From: Acidimicrobiales bacterium
GTDB lineage: Bacteria; Actinomycetota; Acidimicrobiia; Acidimicrobiales; CAIXPF01
DNA length: 38,756 nt
Assembly: GCA_020846295.1 (NCBI GenBank)
Contig: JADLEF010000318.1
Location: 1-38,756, forward strand
Reading direction: 5' to 3'
Both the position numbers and the translations under genes were made by a program. The notes beneath the pieces were generated by a model. That model saw nothing but the letters and a program-made list of their open reading frames with translations. It did not search any database and was not told the origin of the DNA. Below are positions 23,396 to 31,661 of this stretch, one piece after another; position 1 is the stretch's first letter; each line of letters opens with the position of its first letter.

Positions 23396-25600
23396 ATGCG
23401 ACCGACCCGACGACCGATCTCCCTCGCCATCGCCCTCAGCTGCCTCGCGCTGCTCGGCGCCTGTTCCTCCGATGGCACCACGTCGACCGGCGGGACCGGC
23501 GCGACGGGCGGCACGAACGGCACCGGCGACCGGGGCACCGTGTCGCTCGAGCTCGCCTCGGCGTTGCAGCCGTTCGGGTCCTGTGACGATCTCCTCGGCT
23601 ACCTCAAGGCGGAGGCCACCGAGCGCGTCACCGCCTACGGGCTGCCGGGCGTCGGCTACTACGGCGGGATCGCCTACGGCGTGCCGGAGGGGGTGAGCGC
23701 GCCCCTCGCCGCCGACGCGGCCAAGTCGGCGACCACCACGGCCGGCGCGGTGAACGAGTCCGCCGCGGGCGCCCCCACCGACGCGGGCGGCCCCGCCTAC
23801 TCCGGCACGAACACCGTGGAGCAGGGCATCGACGAGGGCGACACCGTCAAGACCGACGGCACCCACCTGTTCGTGCTCGACTCGGGCAGCGGCACCCTGC
23901 GGGTGGTGGCCGCCAACGACGGGCAGCCGGCCGAAACCGCAAGCCTGCGGTTCCCCGGCTACCCGGCCCAGCTCGTCCGGGTCGGCACCACGCTCCTCGT
24001 CACCGGGACCCCCGACGACACCATCGCCCAGACCGACGGCGGCGGTCAGAACGCATCGGACGGCCCAACCCGGGAGATCATGCCGGTGTGGTCCGGCAAC
24101 CGGAGCGTGGTGTGGCAGGTCGACGTGGCCGACCCCTCCTCCCCGACGCTGGTGCGCCAGCTCGTGGTGGACGGCACCATCGCCAGCATCCGCATGACCG
24201 GTGACGTGGCCCGCCTGGTGGTGCAGAGCCCGCCCGACGACCTCGGGTTCGTGTCGCCCAGCAACCCTGCGGGCGAGGCCCGCGCGCTGCAGACCAACAA
24301 GGACGTCATCGCAGAGTCCACCATCGACGACTGGCTGGCCGGGTACCGCCTGCTCGACGCCACCGGCGAGCAGCTCGGCGACGGCCGGCTGGCCGGGTGC
24401 GACCAGGTGAGCCGGCCCAAGGAGTTCCACGGTTTCACCGTCACCAGCGTGCTGAGCATCGATGTCGGCAACGGCCTTTCCGAGCCGAACACCGCCTCGG
24501 TGGTCGCCGACAGCCAGCAGGTGTACGCCTCGCCGCAGAACCTCTACGTCGCCATCGGCGCCTGGCAGGATCCGATCGTGCTGCCCGCCGACGTGGCGGC
24601 GTCGGGCGACCAGCCCGTCTCCAGCGACGACCCGCCCGTCGCCACGACCGGCGACACGACCACCGCGATCCACCAGTTCCGCTTCGACGGCGACCGGGCC
24701 ACCTACGCCGCCAACGGCGAGGTGACCGGCAGCCTCATGAACGACTTCTCCATGTCCGAGCACGACGGCGTGCTGCGCGTCGCCACCACGGCCGGTGCGC
24801 CATGGATGTGGGGCAACGGTCCGGACTCGGAGAGCTTCGTCACCACGCTCAGGGCGGAGGGCGACGAGTTGCGCCAGGTCGGCCGGGTCGGCGAGCTGGG
24901 CAAGGGCGAGCGGATCTACGCGGTGCGCTTCATCGGCACCAACGGCTACGTGGTGACCTTCCGCCAGACCGACCCGCTCTACGTGGTCGACCTCGCCGAC
25001 CCGGCCGCCCCCGCGGTGACCGGCGAGCTGAAGATCAACGGCTATTCGGCCTACCTCCACCCGCTCAGCGACGGACGCCTGCTCGGCGTGGGCCGCGATG
25101 CCGACGACAGCGGTCGCACCACCGGCGCCCAGGTGTCGATCTTCGACGTGTCCGATCCGGCAGCGCCGACCCGCACCGCGGTCTACACGCTGGCGGACTC
25201 CTCGATCAACGCCGAGTACGACTACAAGGCGTTCCTCTACTGGGCCCCCGAGCAGCTGGTGCTGCTGCCGATGAGCAGCTGGGGCCAGGACGGCAGCATG
25301 TTCAGCGGCGCCCTCGGGCTCGACATCGGCGAGACCATCACCGAACGGGGCCGCATCACGGCCACGCCGGTCGAGCAGGACTGCGGCATGCCGTACCCGA
25401 TGCCCACCATCGCGGTCGAAGAGGGTGGCGACGCGGTCGAACCCATGCCGGGCACCATCCCGATGCCCTGCCCCACCTGGGCGCCGCCCATCGAGCGGAC
25501 GGTCGTCATCGGTGGCTCGGTGTACGCCATCGCCTCGGGCAGCATCCAGGCCGCCGCCCTCGACACGCTGACCGCGCAGGGTCAGGTCAGCTTCTCCTGA
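23396..25600 (+). CDS. Beta-propeller domain lipoprotein
   Basis: 734 residues. A lipoprotein signal peptide ends LALLGAC with Cys23 as lipid site, followed by a Gly/Thr-rich linker. The Beta_propel domain (PF09826, COG4880) is marked by the conserved NTVEQGIDEGDTVKTDGTHLFVLDSGSGTLRVV near residue 140, then repeated blades such as VWQVDVADPSSPTLV, YVVDLADPAAPAVTGELKINGYSAYLHPL and VSIFDVSDPAAPTRTAVY. Members are secreted, presumed extracellular binding proteins; no reaction is known. The ATG at 23396 has CGGAG upstream. A strong 12-bp hairpin follows the stop. Confidence 0.88.
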   Translation: MRPTRRPISLAIALSCLALLGACSSDGTTSTGGTGATGGTNGTGDRGTVSLELASALQPFGSCDDLLGYLKAEATERVTAYGLPGVGYYGGIAYGVPEGVSAPLAADAAKSATTTAGAVNESAAGAPTDAGGPAYSGTNTVEQGIDEGDTVKTDGTHLFVLDSGSGTLRVVAANDGQPAETASLRFPGYPAQLVRVGTTLLVTGTPDDTIAQTDGGGQNASDGPTREIMPVWSGNRSVVWQVDVADPSSPTLVRQLVVDGTIASIRMTGDVARLVVQSPPDDLGFVSPSNPAGEARALQTNKDVIAESTIDDWLAGYRLLDATGEQLGDGRLAGCDQVSRPKEFHGFTVTSVLSIDVGNGLSEPNTASVVADSQQVYASPQNLYVAIGAWQDPIVLPADVAASGDQPVSSDDPPVATTGDTTTAIHQFRFDGDRATYAANGEVTGSLMNDFSMSEHDGVLRVATTAGAPWMWGNGPDSESFVTTLRAEGDELRQVGRVGELGKGERIYAVRFIGTNGYVVTFRQTDPLYVVDLADPAAPAVTGELKINGYSAYLHPLSDGRLLGVGRDADDSGRTTGAQVSIFDVSDPAAPTRTAVYTLADSSINAEYDYKAFLYWAPEQLVLLPMSSWGQDGSMFSGALGLDIGETITERGRITATPVEQDCGMPYPMPTIAVEEGGDAVEPMPGTIPMPCPTWAPPIERTVVIGGSVYAIASGSIQAAALDTLTAQGQVSFS

Positions 25601-25615
25601 CCAGGTCGGGTAGCA

Positions 25616-25643
25616 GCGGTCGGTGCCCATCGGCACCGACCGC
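25616..25643 (+). terminator. Strong hairpin after the beta-propeller gene
   Basis: GCGGTCGGTGCC-CATC-GGCACCGACCGC: a perfect 12-bp stem with a 4-nt loop, beginning 15 nt after the stop codon. The following GTTGCCCTT is only mildly T-rich, as is common for terminators in high-GC actinobacteria. Confidence 0.6.
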
Positions 25644-25695
25644 GTTGCCCTTCCCCGTGCACGGCTCGATTTGTCCGGCGCCTAGCGCCCTGCCC

Positions 25696-25722
25696 GTTGC
25701 TAGATTCACCGTCCGTAGCAAC
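25696..25722 (+). promoter_or_regulatory. Promoter with overlapping inverted repeat before the mini-ORF/SPFH gene
   Basis: A -10-like TAGATT (25701-25706) is embedded in a 7-bp perfect inverted repeat, GTTGCTA (25696-25702) and TAGCAAC (25716-25722), separated by 13 nt. The first arm shares its TA with the -10. The second arm would fall just after the expected transcription start, so it could be an operator or a 5' hairpin. Confidence 0.45.
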
Positions 25723-25748
25723 ACCGTTCGCTCGGGAGGGGTAGTCCG

Positions 25749-25802
25749 ATGCAACGCAACCCGGGGCAGCCACCGGCGGCCCGCCCGAAACGGAGACCCT
25801 GA
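25749..25802 (+). CDS. 17-residue mini-ORF coupled to the SPFH gene
   Basis: Encodes MQRNPGQPPAARPKRRP, then TGA. It has the best Shine-Dalgarno in the region (GGGAGGGG, 25735-25742) at 6-nt spacing, and its stop overlaps the next start as TGATG, typical of translational coupling. The peptide is strongly basic and proline-rich. It may be a regulatory upstream ORF rather than a functional protein; codon choice cannot decide at this length. Confidence 0.5.
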   Translation: MQRNPGQPPAARPKRRP

Positions 25803-26527
25803 TGCTCGCCGCGCTGGTCTGGGTGATCGTCGGGGTGGTCGTCGGCGCCGGGGGGTACCGCACCGCGGTCGTCCGTGCGCCCGGCCGACCGGTCCAGCCC
25901 TATGAGCAGGCGGTCATCAAGAAGAACGGGGTCCCCGTCCTCATCGACGGACCGGCCTGGTTGTCGGTGTGGGATTCCTACAACGTGGTCGGCATCTACG
26001 ACGTGACCGACAAGCGGCTGCCGGTGCCCGTCGAACCCGCCTACGCCCTGCTCCCCCCCAGCGACGACCCGTCGGCTCCGACGCGGCAGCGGTTCTACGC
26101 CGAGATGGTCATCGTGTACCGCCCGGTCGACATGGTGAAGATCCTCCGCCTGGGCGACGACATCGACGAGTGGATCGCCTCCCACGTCCGCACCGCGGTG
26201 CGGGCGCACGCCCTGACCCAGAAGTGGGATGCGCAGGACAGCGGCGAGCAGTACGCCGACGCCGTCCGCCAGCGGCTGCTGGCGCTGCAGGTGGACCGTG
26301 GCATCCGGCTCGTCGAGGTGTACTGCGAGCGGCTCGGTGTGCGCACCGACGGCGAGATGGAGGCCAGGGCCAAGGGCGGCAAGGCCCGCGAGCTCGGTCG
26401 GGAGGGCCTGGTGCTCACCTACCTCGAGACCCTGCAGGAGATGGCCACGTCGCCCTCGACGAAGATCCTGCTGCCCACCGAGATGTCGGGCGATCCCGAC
26501 GCGGTGCTGCGGGCGCAGCAGCACTGA
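25802..26527 (+). CDS. SPFH/band-7-like membrane protein
   Basis: 241 residues. One N-terminal transmembrane segment (LAALVWVIVGVVVGAGGY, about 2-19) is followed by a domain with the band-7 pattern: EQAVIKKNGVPVLIDGPAWLSVWDSYNVVGIYDVTDKRLPV, then MVIVYRPVDMVKILRLGDDIDEWIASHVRTAVRAHAL and the alpha-beta end GIRLVEVYCERLGV, with a charged helical tail. SPFH proteins form oligomeric membrane scaffolds. The match is by pattern, so confidence is moderate. The ATG overlaps the stop of the mini-ORF and also has its own CGGAGA upstream. It converges on serA. Confidence 0.7.
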   Translation: MLAALVWVIVGVVVGAGGYRTAVVRAPGRPVQPYEQAVIKKNGVPVLIDGPAWLSVWDSYNVVGIYDVTDKRLPVPVEPAYALLPPSDDPSAPTRQRFYAEMVIVYRPVDMVKILRLGDDIDEWIASHVRTAVRAHALTQKWDAQDSGEQYADAVRQRLLALQVDRGIRLVEVYCERLGVRTDGEMEARAKGGKARELGREGLVLTYLETLQEMATSPSTKILLPTEMSGDPDAVLRAQQH

Positions 26528-26534
26528 GGACGGT

Positions 26535-26567
26535 GCTGCTGCGGCTCACGCCACCGCCGCGAGCAGC
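26535..26567. terminator. Possible bidirectional terminator between SPFH gene and serA
   Basis: GCTGCT-GCGGC and GCCGC-G-AGCAGC form an 11-bp stem with one bulged G and a 10-nt loop, between two convergent stop codons. There is no T-tract. Confidence 0.4.
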
Positions 26568-26571
26568 GGGT

Positions 26572-28137
26572 TCAGCTGTTCATGACGTGCACGCTGACGA
26601 TGCCCGCGGTGCCGCGCAGACGCTCCACGACCTCCGGTGGGATCGGCCGGTTGGTGGCCACCACCATGGTCGAGGGCTCGCCGCTGGGATCGCGCCCGAC
26701 GTCCATGTCGTCGATGTTGACGCCTGCCTCGCCGAGGATCGTGCCGACCTTGCCGATCATGCCCGGCTTGTCGTCGTTGCGGACGTACAGCATGTTCAGC
26801 GACGGCGGGATGTCCACGATGTTGTCGTCGATGCGGGTCAGGCGCTGCTCGCCGCCGAGCCCGACGATCGTGCCGGCCAGCGAGTGGTGCCCGCCCCGGA
26901 TGGTCAACAGGCTCACGTAGTCCACCGCAGTGGTGCTGCGGCTCTCGCGCACCTCCACCCCGCGGTCGGCCGCCATCAGCGGCGCGTTCACGTACGAGAC
27001 CGGCGTGGCCGAGCCGCGGGAGAAGACGCCCTTGAGCGCCGCCACGGTGAGGATCCTGGTGTCCGCATCGGCGATCTGGCCCTGGAAGCTGACCTCGAGC
27101 ACCTGCGGCACGCCCTCGTTGAGGGCGACGAACAGGGCGCCCAGCCGCTCGGCGAGGGCCAGGAAGGGCTTGGTCGTCTCCGAAACCTCGCCGGCGGACA
27201 CGTTCACCGCGTAGGGCACGAAGTCGTTGTCGAGCGCCAGGCCCACCATCTCGGCGATGGTCTCGCCCGCCTTGTCCTGCGCCTCCCGGGTCGATGCCCC
27301 GAGGTGGGGTGTCACCACCACCTGGGGCAGGTCGAACAGCGGCGACTCGGTGGTCGGCTCGGCGGCGAACACGTCGAGCGCGGCACCGGCGACCTGCCCG
27401 GCTCGGATGGCGTCGGCCAGGGCCGCTTCGTCGATGAGCCCGCCACGGGCGACGTTGATGATGCGGACACCCTGCTTGGTCTTGGCCAGGCGGTCGGCGT
27501 TGAGCAGCCCCATCGTCTCGGGGGTCTTGGCCACGTGCAGCGTGATGAAATCCGCCTGGGCCAGCAGGTCGTCGAGCTCCACCACCTCGATGGACAGCTG
27601 GCGGGCGCGCTCGGCGGACACGTACGGGTCGTGGGCGATGATGCGCATCCCGAACCCGGCGGCGCGCTGGGCCACCAGCCGCCCGATGCGACCGAGACCG
27701 ATCACGCCGAGCGTCTTGTCGGCCAGCTCGACGCCCTCCCACTTCGAACGCTCCCACCGGCCGGCGACCAGTGCGGCGTGCGCCTGCGGCACGTTGCGGG
27801 CCTGGGACAGCAGCAGGGCCATGGTGTGCTCGGCGGCGGAGAGGATGTTCGACTCCGGGGCGTTGACCACCATCACCCCTCGGTGGGTGGCGGCGTCGAC
27901 GTCGACGTTGTCGAGCCCGATACCGGCCCGGCCCACCACGACGAGGTCCTCCGCGCCGGCCAGCAGCTCGGCGGTGACCTGGGTGGCGGAACGGATGATG
28001 AGGGCGTTGGCCCCCTTGATCAGCTCCAGGAGCTGTTCCGGGGACGGCGCGAGGTGCACGTCGACGTCGTGGCCGGCGTCGCGCAGACGGTCGAGGCCGG
28101 TGTCGGCGATCTCCTCGGTGACCAGGATCCGAGCCAT
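26572..28137 (-). CDS. serA: D-3-phosphoglycerate dehydrogenase
   Basis: 521 residues, the long actinobacterial form with catalytic, NAD-binding, intervening and ACT domains. Seen: VGRAGIGLDNVDVDAATHRGVMVVNAPESN, the Rossmann GVIGLGRIGRLVAQRA, catalytic NVARGGLIDE and PHLGASTREAQ, and a C-terminal ACT domain (MLYVRNDDKPGMIGKVGTILGEAGVNIDDMDVGRD). It oxidises 3-phosphoglycerate, the first step of serine synthesis, and is usually serine-inhibited through the ACT/intervening domains. The ATG at 28137 follows GAAGGACG. It is divergent from the FAD oxidoreductase gene, and serC lies 5 kb away. Confidence 0.96.
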   Translation of the reverse strand: MARILVTEEIADTGLDRLRDAGHDVDVHLAPSPEQLLELIKGANALIIRSATQVTAELLAGAEDLVVVGRAGIGLDNVDVDAATHRGVMVVNAPESNILSAAEHTMALLLSQARNVPQAHAALVAGRWERSKWEGVELADKTLGVIGLGRIGRLVAQRAAGFGMRIIAHDPYVSAERARQLSIEVVELDDLLAQADFITLHVAKTPETMGLLNADRLAKTKQGVRIINVARGGLIDEAALADAIRAGQVAGAALDVFAAEPTTESPLFDLPQVVVTPHLGASTREAQDKAGETIAEMVGLALDNDFVPYAVNVSAGEVSETTKPFLALAERLGALFVALNEGVPQVLEVSFQGQIADADTRILTVAALKGVFSRGSATPVSYVNAPLMAADRGVEVRESRSTTAVDYVSLLTIRGGHHSLAGTIVGLGGEQRLTRIDDNIVDIPPSLNMLYVRNDDKPGMIGKVGTILGEAGVNIDDMDVGRDPSGEPSTMVVATNRPIPPEVVERLRGTAGIVSVHVMNS

Positions 28138-28170
28138 GGCAGCGACGTCCTTCACAACTGGCGTATGGGT

Positions 28171-28192
28171 CCGGCGCGCGCCTGCGCGCCGG
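28171..28192. repeat. GC inverted repeat upstream of serA
   Basis: CCGGCGCGC-GCCT-GCGCGCCGG, a perfect 9-bp stem with a 4-nt loop, 34-55 nt upstream of the serA start, in the serA leader or promoter region. Function unknown. Confidence 0.55.
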
Positions 28193-28231
28193 TGCCGGCC
28201 CCGCGTTCGGCGCAGGCACGGCGTACCAGCG

Positions 28232-28237
28232 TAGGGT
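28232..28237 (+). promoter_or_regulatory. -10 element of a putative leaderless promoter
   Basis: TAGGGT, 7 nt before the GTG at 28245. The arrangement is the same as before the SCO6745-family gene. Confidence 0.45.
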
Positions 28238-28244
28238 CGGGCCC

Positions 28245-29192
28245 GTGGCGAACCCAACCGCAATCGTGGGAGCCGGCCTGGCCGGTCTGACCGCAGCCCG
28301 GCGCCTGCGCGATGCGGGTCGCCACGTCGTCGTGCTGGAGGCGTCGGCCCAGCCGGGCGGTCGCCTCGCCACCCGTCACCACGGGCGCGCCGTGCTGGAC
28401 CACGGCGCCCAGTTCTTCACCGTGCGATCGGAGGGCTTCGCCGCCTTCGTCGAGCGGGCGACGCAGGCCGGACTGGTCATGGAGTGGTGCCGAGGCTTCA
28501 ACGAGGTCGACGGCTATCCCCGCTACGCGGTGCGCGACGGCATGGCCGCGCTCGGCCCGTGGTTGGCCGATGGCCTCGATGTGCGGCTCTCGTGCCCGGT
28601 TGCCGCGGTGCGTCGCGGCACCGGCGGCTCGGCCCGCTACGAGGTCGTGCTCGGCGACGGTTCGCTGCTCTCGGCCGACTCGGTGGTGCTGACGCCGCCG
28701 GTGCCGCTGTCGCACGGGTTGCTGCGCTCCGGCGGCATCGAGCTCGACCCGGCGCTCGCCGCCATCGGCTACCACCGGGTGCTGGCGCTGCTGGTGAGCC
28801 TGGACCGCCCGTCCGCGGTGGCGCCGCCGGGCGGGCACCAGTCCGAGGACGGCCCGTTCAGCTTCGTCGGCGACAACCACCAGAAGGGCATCTCGCCCGA
28901 GGTGGCCGTCACGTTCCACGCCAACCACGGCCTGTCCGCCCGGCACTGGGAGGACGACGACGGCGACGTGACCGCCATGTTGCTCACCCTGGCCGAACCG
29001 TGGCTGGGCGGGGCGACGGTGCTGTCGGCGGAGTTGGTGCGCTGGGCGCATTCGGGGCCGTTGCAGGCCTGGCCGGAACCGGTCGGGGCGGTGGCCGACG
29101 GCTTGCTGCTGGCCGGCGATGCGTTCGCCGGGCCGACGGTCGAAGGTGCGTACCTGTCGGGTTGGGCGGCGGCCGGGGCACTGCTGGGCTGA
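28245..29192 (+). CDS. FAD-dependent oxidoreductase, renalase-like
   Basis: 315 residues. An N-terminal dinucleotide-binding motif (AIVGAGLAGLTAARRLRDAG, about 6-25) is followed by LEASAQPGGRLATR, the second FAD-contacting segment, then DHGAQFFTVRSEGF, characteristic of renalase and related NAD(P)/FAD amine oxidase-like proteins. The C-terminal FAD motif is LLLAGDAFAGPTVEGAYLSGWAAA. Bacterial relatives oxidise off-pathway isomers of NAD(P)H or unknown amines; the role here is not determined. Leaderless GTG start. Confidence 0.85.
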   Translation: MANPTAIVGAGLAGLTAARRLRDAGRHVVVLEASAQPGGRLATRHHGRAVLDHGAQFFTVRSEGFAAFVERATQAGLVMEWCRGFNEVDGYPRYAVRDGMAALGPWLADGLDVRLSCPVAAVRRGTGGSARYEVVLGDGSLLSADSVVLTPPVPLSHGLLRSGGIELDPALAAIGYHRVLALLVSLDRPSAVAPPGGHQSEDGPFSFVGDNHQKGISPEVAVTFHANHGLSARHWEDDDGDVTAMLLTLAEPWLGGATVLSAELVRWAHSGPLQAWPEPVGAVADGLLLAGDAFAGPTVEGAYLSGWAAAGALLG

Positions 29193-29232
29193 GCGCGGCC
29201 CCGTCGCCTCCGATCGGGCGGGCGACGCCCGC

Positions 29233-29628
29233 TCAGTACCGCGCCGCGGCGAGCAGGACAGCACCCACTGCGACGGCCAGCACCAGCAGCAGCACCGCGC
29301 CGATCACCTGGCGGCGGGGCGACCCGTGCCAGAAGTCGACGGGCGGCGGCGCGAACCGGCTCACCCCGGCGTCGATCTCGGCGAACAACCCGGCGAGGAC
29401 CACGGCGTCGGCGTGGTCGGTGGCGCGCACCATCACCGTCGGCCCGATCGGCGGCTCGTCGATGGGCAGCCGGTTGGCGGCCTGCGCGGCCGGCCACACC
29501 TGGGCGCCGATGCCCTCGGCCCGCAGCCGCACCGCGAGACGCTCCGCCGGCTGCAGGCTGAGGAAGTCCGCCAGCGCCACGGCCGTGTCGTCACCGGGCG
29601 GGCGGGGCAGGCGCACCGCAGTCCTCAT
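29233..29628 (-). CDS. Small C-terminally membrane-anchored protein
   Basis: 131 residues. The N-terminal ~90 residues resemble the DUF2007 (putative signal-transducing) pattern: AERLAVRLRAEGIGAQVWPAAQAANRLP, then GPTVMVRATDHADAVVLAGLFAEID. A single transmembrane helix lies at the C-terminus (VIGAVLLLVLAVAVGAVLLAA), so it would be tail-anchored with a cytoplasmic domain. It starts 13 bp after the S9 peptidase stop and is the last gene of a probable aminotransferase-peptidase operon. Confidence 0.65.
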   Translation of the reverse strand: MRTAVRLPRPPGDDTAVALADFLSLQPAERLAVRLRAEGIGAQVWPAAQAANRLPIDEPPIGPTVMVRATDHADAVVLAGLFAEIDAGVSRFAPPPVDFWHGSPRRQVIGAVLLLVLAVAVGAVLLAAARY

Positions 29629-29641
29629 CGGCGCCGACCGA

Positions 29642-31654
29642 TCACAGCCGCTCCGAGAACGCGATGGCGACCGGCTCGATCGGATCGCCCAGCTCGAAGT
29701 GGAACACCTGGGCGTAGAAGGAGAGCTCGGCCTGCAGGGCCCGCATGATGTTGGCCGCCTGCCGGAACCCGTGTTGCTCGCCCTCGAACTCGAGGTAGGC
29801 GTGCGGGATGCCCTTCGCCTCCAGCGCGGCGGCCATGGCCCGGCTCTGCGAGGGCGGCACGATGACGTCCTCGCTGCCCTGCAGCAGGATCAGCGGGCAG
29901 TCGAGGCCGTCGGTGTGATGGATCGGCGAGCGGGCCTCGTACACGTCGGCGGCCTCGGGATAGGGCCCGATGAGCCCGTCGCAGTAGCGGGCCTCGAACT
30001 TGTGGGTCTCCGCCACCAGGGCGGCGAGGTCTCCGATGCCGTAGTGCGACGCGCCGGCCTTGAACGTGGAGCGGAAGGTGAGCGCGGCGAGGGTGGTGAA
30101 CCCGCCGGCGGATCCGCCGCGGATCACCATCCGGGCCGGGTCGCAGCGGCCCTCGGCGGCCAGCCACTCGGCGGCAGCGCAGCAGTCCTCCACGTCCACC
30201 TCGCCCCACGCCCGCTCGAGCAGCTTGCGGTAGGCGCGCCCGTAGCCGGTGCTGCCGCCGTAGTCGACGTCGACCACGGCGAAGCCGCGCGAGGTCCAGA
30301 ACTGCACCGACAGGTTGAGCGACGGGTTGGCGGCGGCGGTGGGCCCGCCGTGGGAGAGCACCACCAGCGGCGGCCGCTCCCCCTCCGGCGCCACGAAGGC
30401 CGGGTTGCGGGGCGGGTAGAACCACGCGTGCGCGGTGCGACCGCGGGCGCTGGGGAAGGTGATGTGCTCCGGAGCGGACACGATCCCGGCGGGCAGCCCC
30501 AACTGGCGGGGCGGCCGCACATACCGGACGGTACCGTCGGCCAGGGCGATGGCCACCACCGCCGCCTCGGTGGCGAACCCCGCCCCCACGCCGACCACCT
30601 CCGTACCGTTCGGTCCGGTACGGACGCGCAGCGCCTCGAAGGTGGCGAGGCCCGTCTCGATGGTCTCGAGGCGGTGCTCGGCCAGGTTCAGCACACCGAG
30701 GTGGAGATGCGCATCGCCCCCGAAGGCGAACACCAGGGCGTCGCCCTCGGGCGTGAAGGCGTAGCGGCTGCGCCCGAACACCCAACCGGGCAGGGCGATC
30801 TCGCTCTCCAGCGTGGTCAGCGGGACCGGGAACCCGATGGGTCCGTCGAGCAGGTCGCACTCGAAGCGGTAGAGGTTCCACCAGTTGGAGCGGTCCGAGC
30901 AGAAGTACAGCTGCCCGTCGGGCCCCCACTCCGGCTGCGCGATCGACTCTCCCGCCTCGGCGGCGATGAGGCAACGCGCGTCGCGGACCGCGCCGTCGGC
31001 GAAGCGGGCGACCCACAGCTCGGTGTCGTCCCACGGCATGTTGGGATGGTTCCACGCCACCCAGGCCAACCACGTGCCGTCGGCGCTGAGCCGGGGCGAG
31101 GACACGAAGTCATGGCCGTCGTGCAGCACGACGAGCTCTCCCCCACCCTGCGCGTCGATGGCGACGAGCTGGTTGTCCGCCTCCACGTGCGCGCCGTCGG
31201 GCGCCTCGTAGCCGGGAGGCGGGTGCTCCTCGCGCACGCACACGATCCAGCGGCCGTCGGGGCTGACCCGGCCGTCCGCGTAGCGCCAGGCGGCCGGCGC
31301 CGGCGGTGCAGCGGTGAGCGGGCGCGGCGCCTCGGCCCCCTCGTCGAGGCGGTAGAGCCGCTGATCGGCCCAGTTGGCGAAGAACACGCTGCCACCGTGC
31401 ACCCACCAGGCCCCCCCGCCGTACTCGTGCACCCGGGTCCGAGCCGACCACGGCGCACCGAGCAGGTCGATCCCGTCGCGGACGAGCTCGACCCGCCCGG
31501 CCTCCGCCGGCCGCAGCTCCGACCACCACGTGTGAGTGTCGTCGACCCACACATCGCCGAGACCGACGGCGGCGGAGACGATCAGTTCGGCGCTGACCGG
31601 GGAGGACCAACCCCCGTACGGTGCTCGGCTCGGTTCGGCGGCGCGATCGCTCAT
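29642..31654 (-). CDS. S9 family prolyl oligopeptidase-type peptidase
   Basis: 670 residues. An N-terminal seven-bladed propeller-like region (to about 400, with repeats such as VSPDGRWIVCV, LSADGTWLAWVAW and FTPEGDALVFAF) precedes an alpha/beta-hydrolase domain. The catalytic triad is Ser515 in RGGSAGGF, Asp596 in GSEDVIVP and His628 in EGEQHGF. Such enzymes cleave short peptides or act as acylaminoacyl-peptidases; no signal peptide is seen, so it is probably cytoplasmic. The start is 7 bp after the aminotransferase stop without a clear Shine-Dalgarno. Confidence 0.9.
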   Translation of the reverse strand: MSDRAAEPSRAPYGGWSSPVSAELIVSAAVGLGDVWVDDTHTWWSELRPAEAGRVELVRDGIDLLGAPWSARTRVHEYGGGAWWVHGGSVFFANWADQRLYRLDEGAEAPRPLTAAPPAPAAWRYADGRVSPDGRWIVCVREEHPPPGYEAPDGAHVEADNQLVAIDAQGGGELVVLHDGHDFVSSPRLSADGTWLAWVAWNHPNMPWDDTELWVARFADGAVRDARCLIAAEAGESIAQPEWGPDGQLYFCSDRSNWWNLYRFECDLLDGPIGFPVPLTTLESEIALPGWVFGRSRYAFTPEGDALVFAFGGDAHLHLGVLNLAEHRLETIETGLATFEALRVRTGPNGTEVVGVGAGFATEAAVVAIALADGTVRYVRPPRQLGLPAGIVSAPEHITFPSARGRTAHAWFYPPRNPAFVAPEGERPPLVVLSHGGPTAAANPSLNLSVQFWTSRGFAVVDVDYGGSTGYGRAYRKLLERAWGEVDVEDCCAAAEWLAAEGRCDPARMVIRGGSAGGFTTLAALTFRSTFKAGASHYGIGDLAALVAETHKFEARYCDGLIGPYPEAADVYEARSPIHHTDGLDCPLILLQGSEDVIVPPSQSRAMAAALEAKGIPHAYLEFEGEQHGFRQAANIMRALQAELSFYAQVFHFELGDPIEPVAIAFSERL

Positions 31655-31661
31655 CGGGGGG

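Noticed and set aside
29193-29232. Short inverted repeat (CGGGCG/CGCCCG) between convergent genes as terminator
   Set aside because: Only six pairs in GC-rich sequence and no T-tract; expected by chance at this composition.
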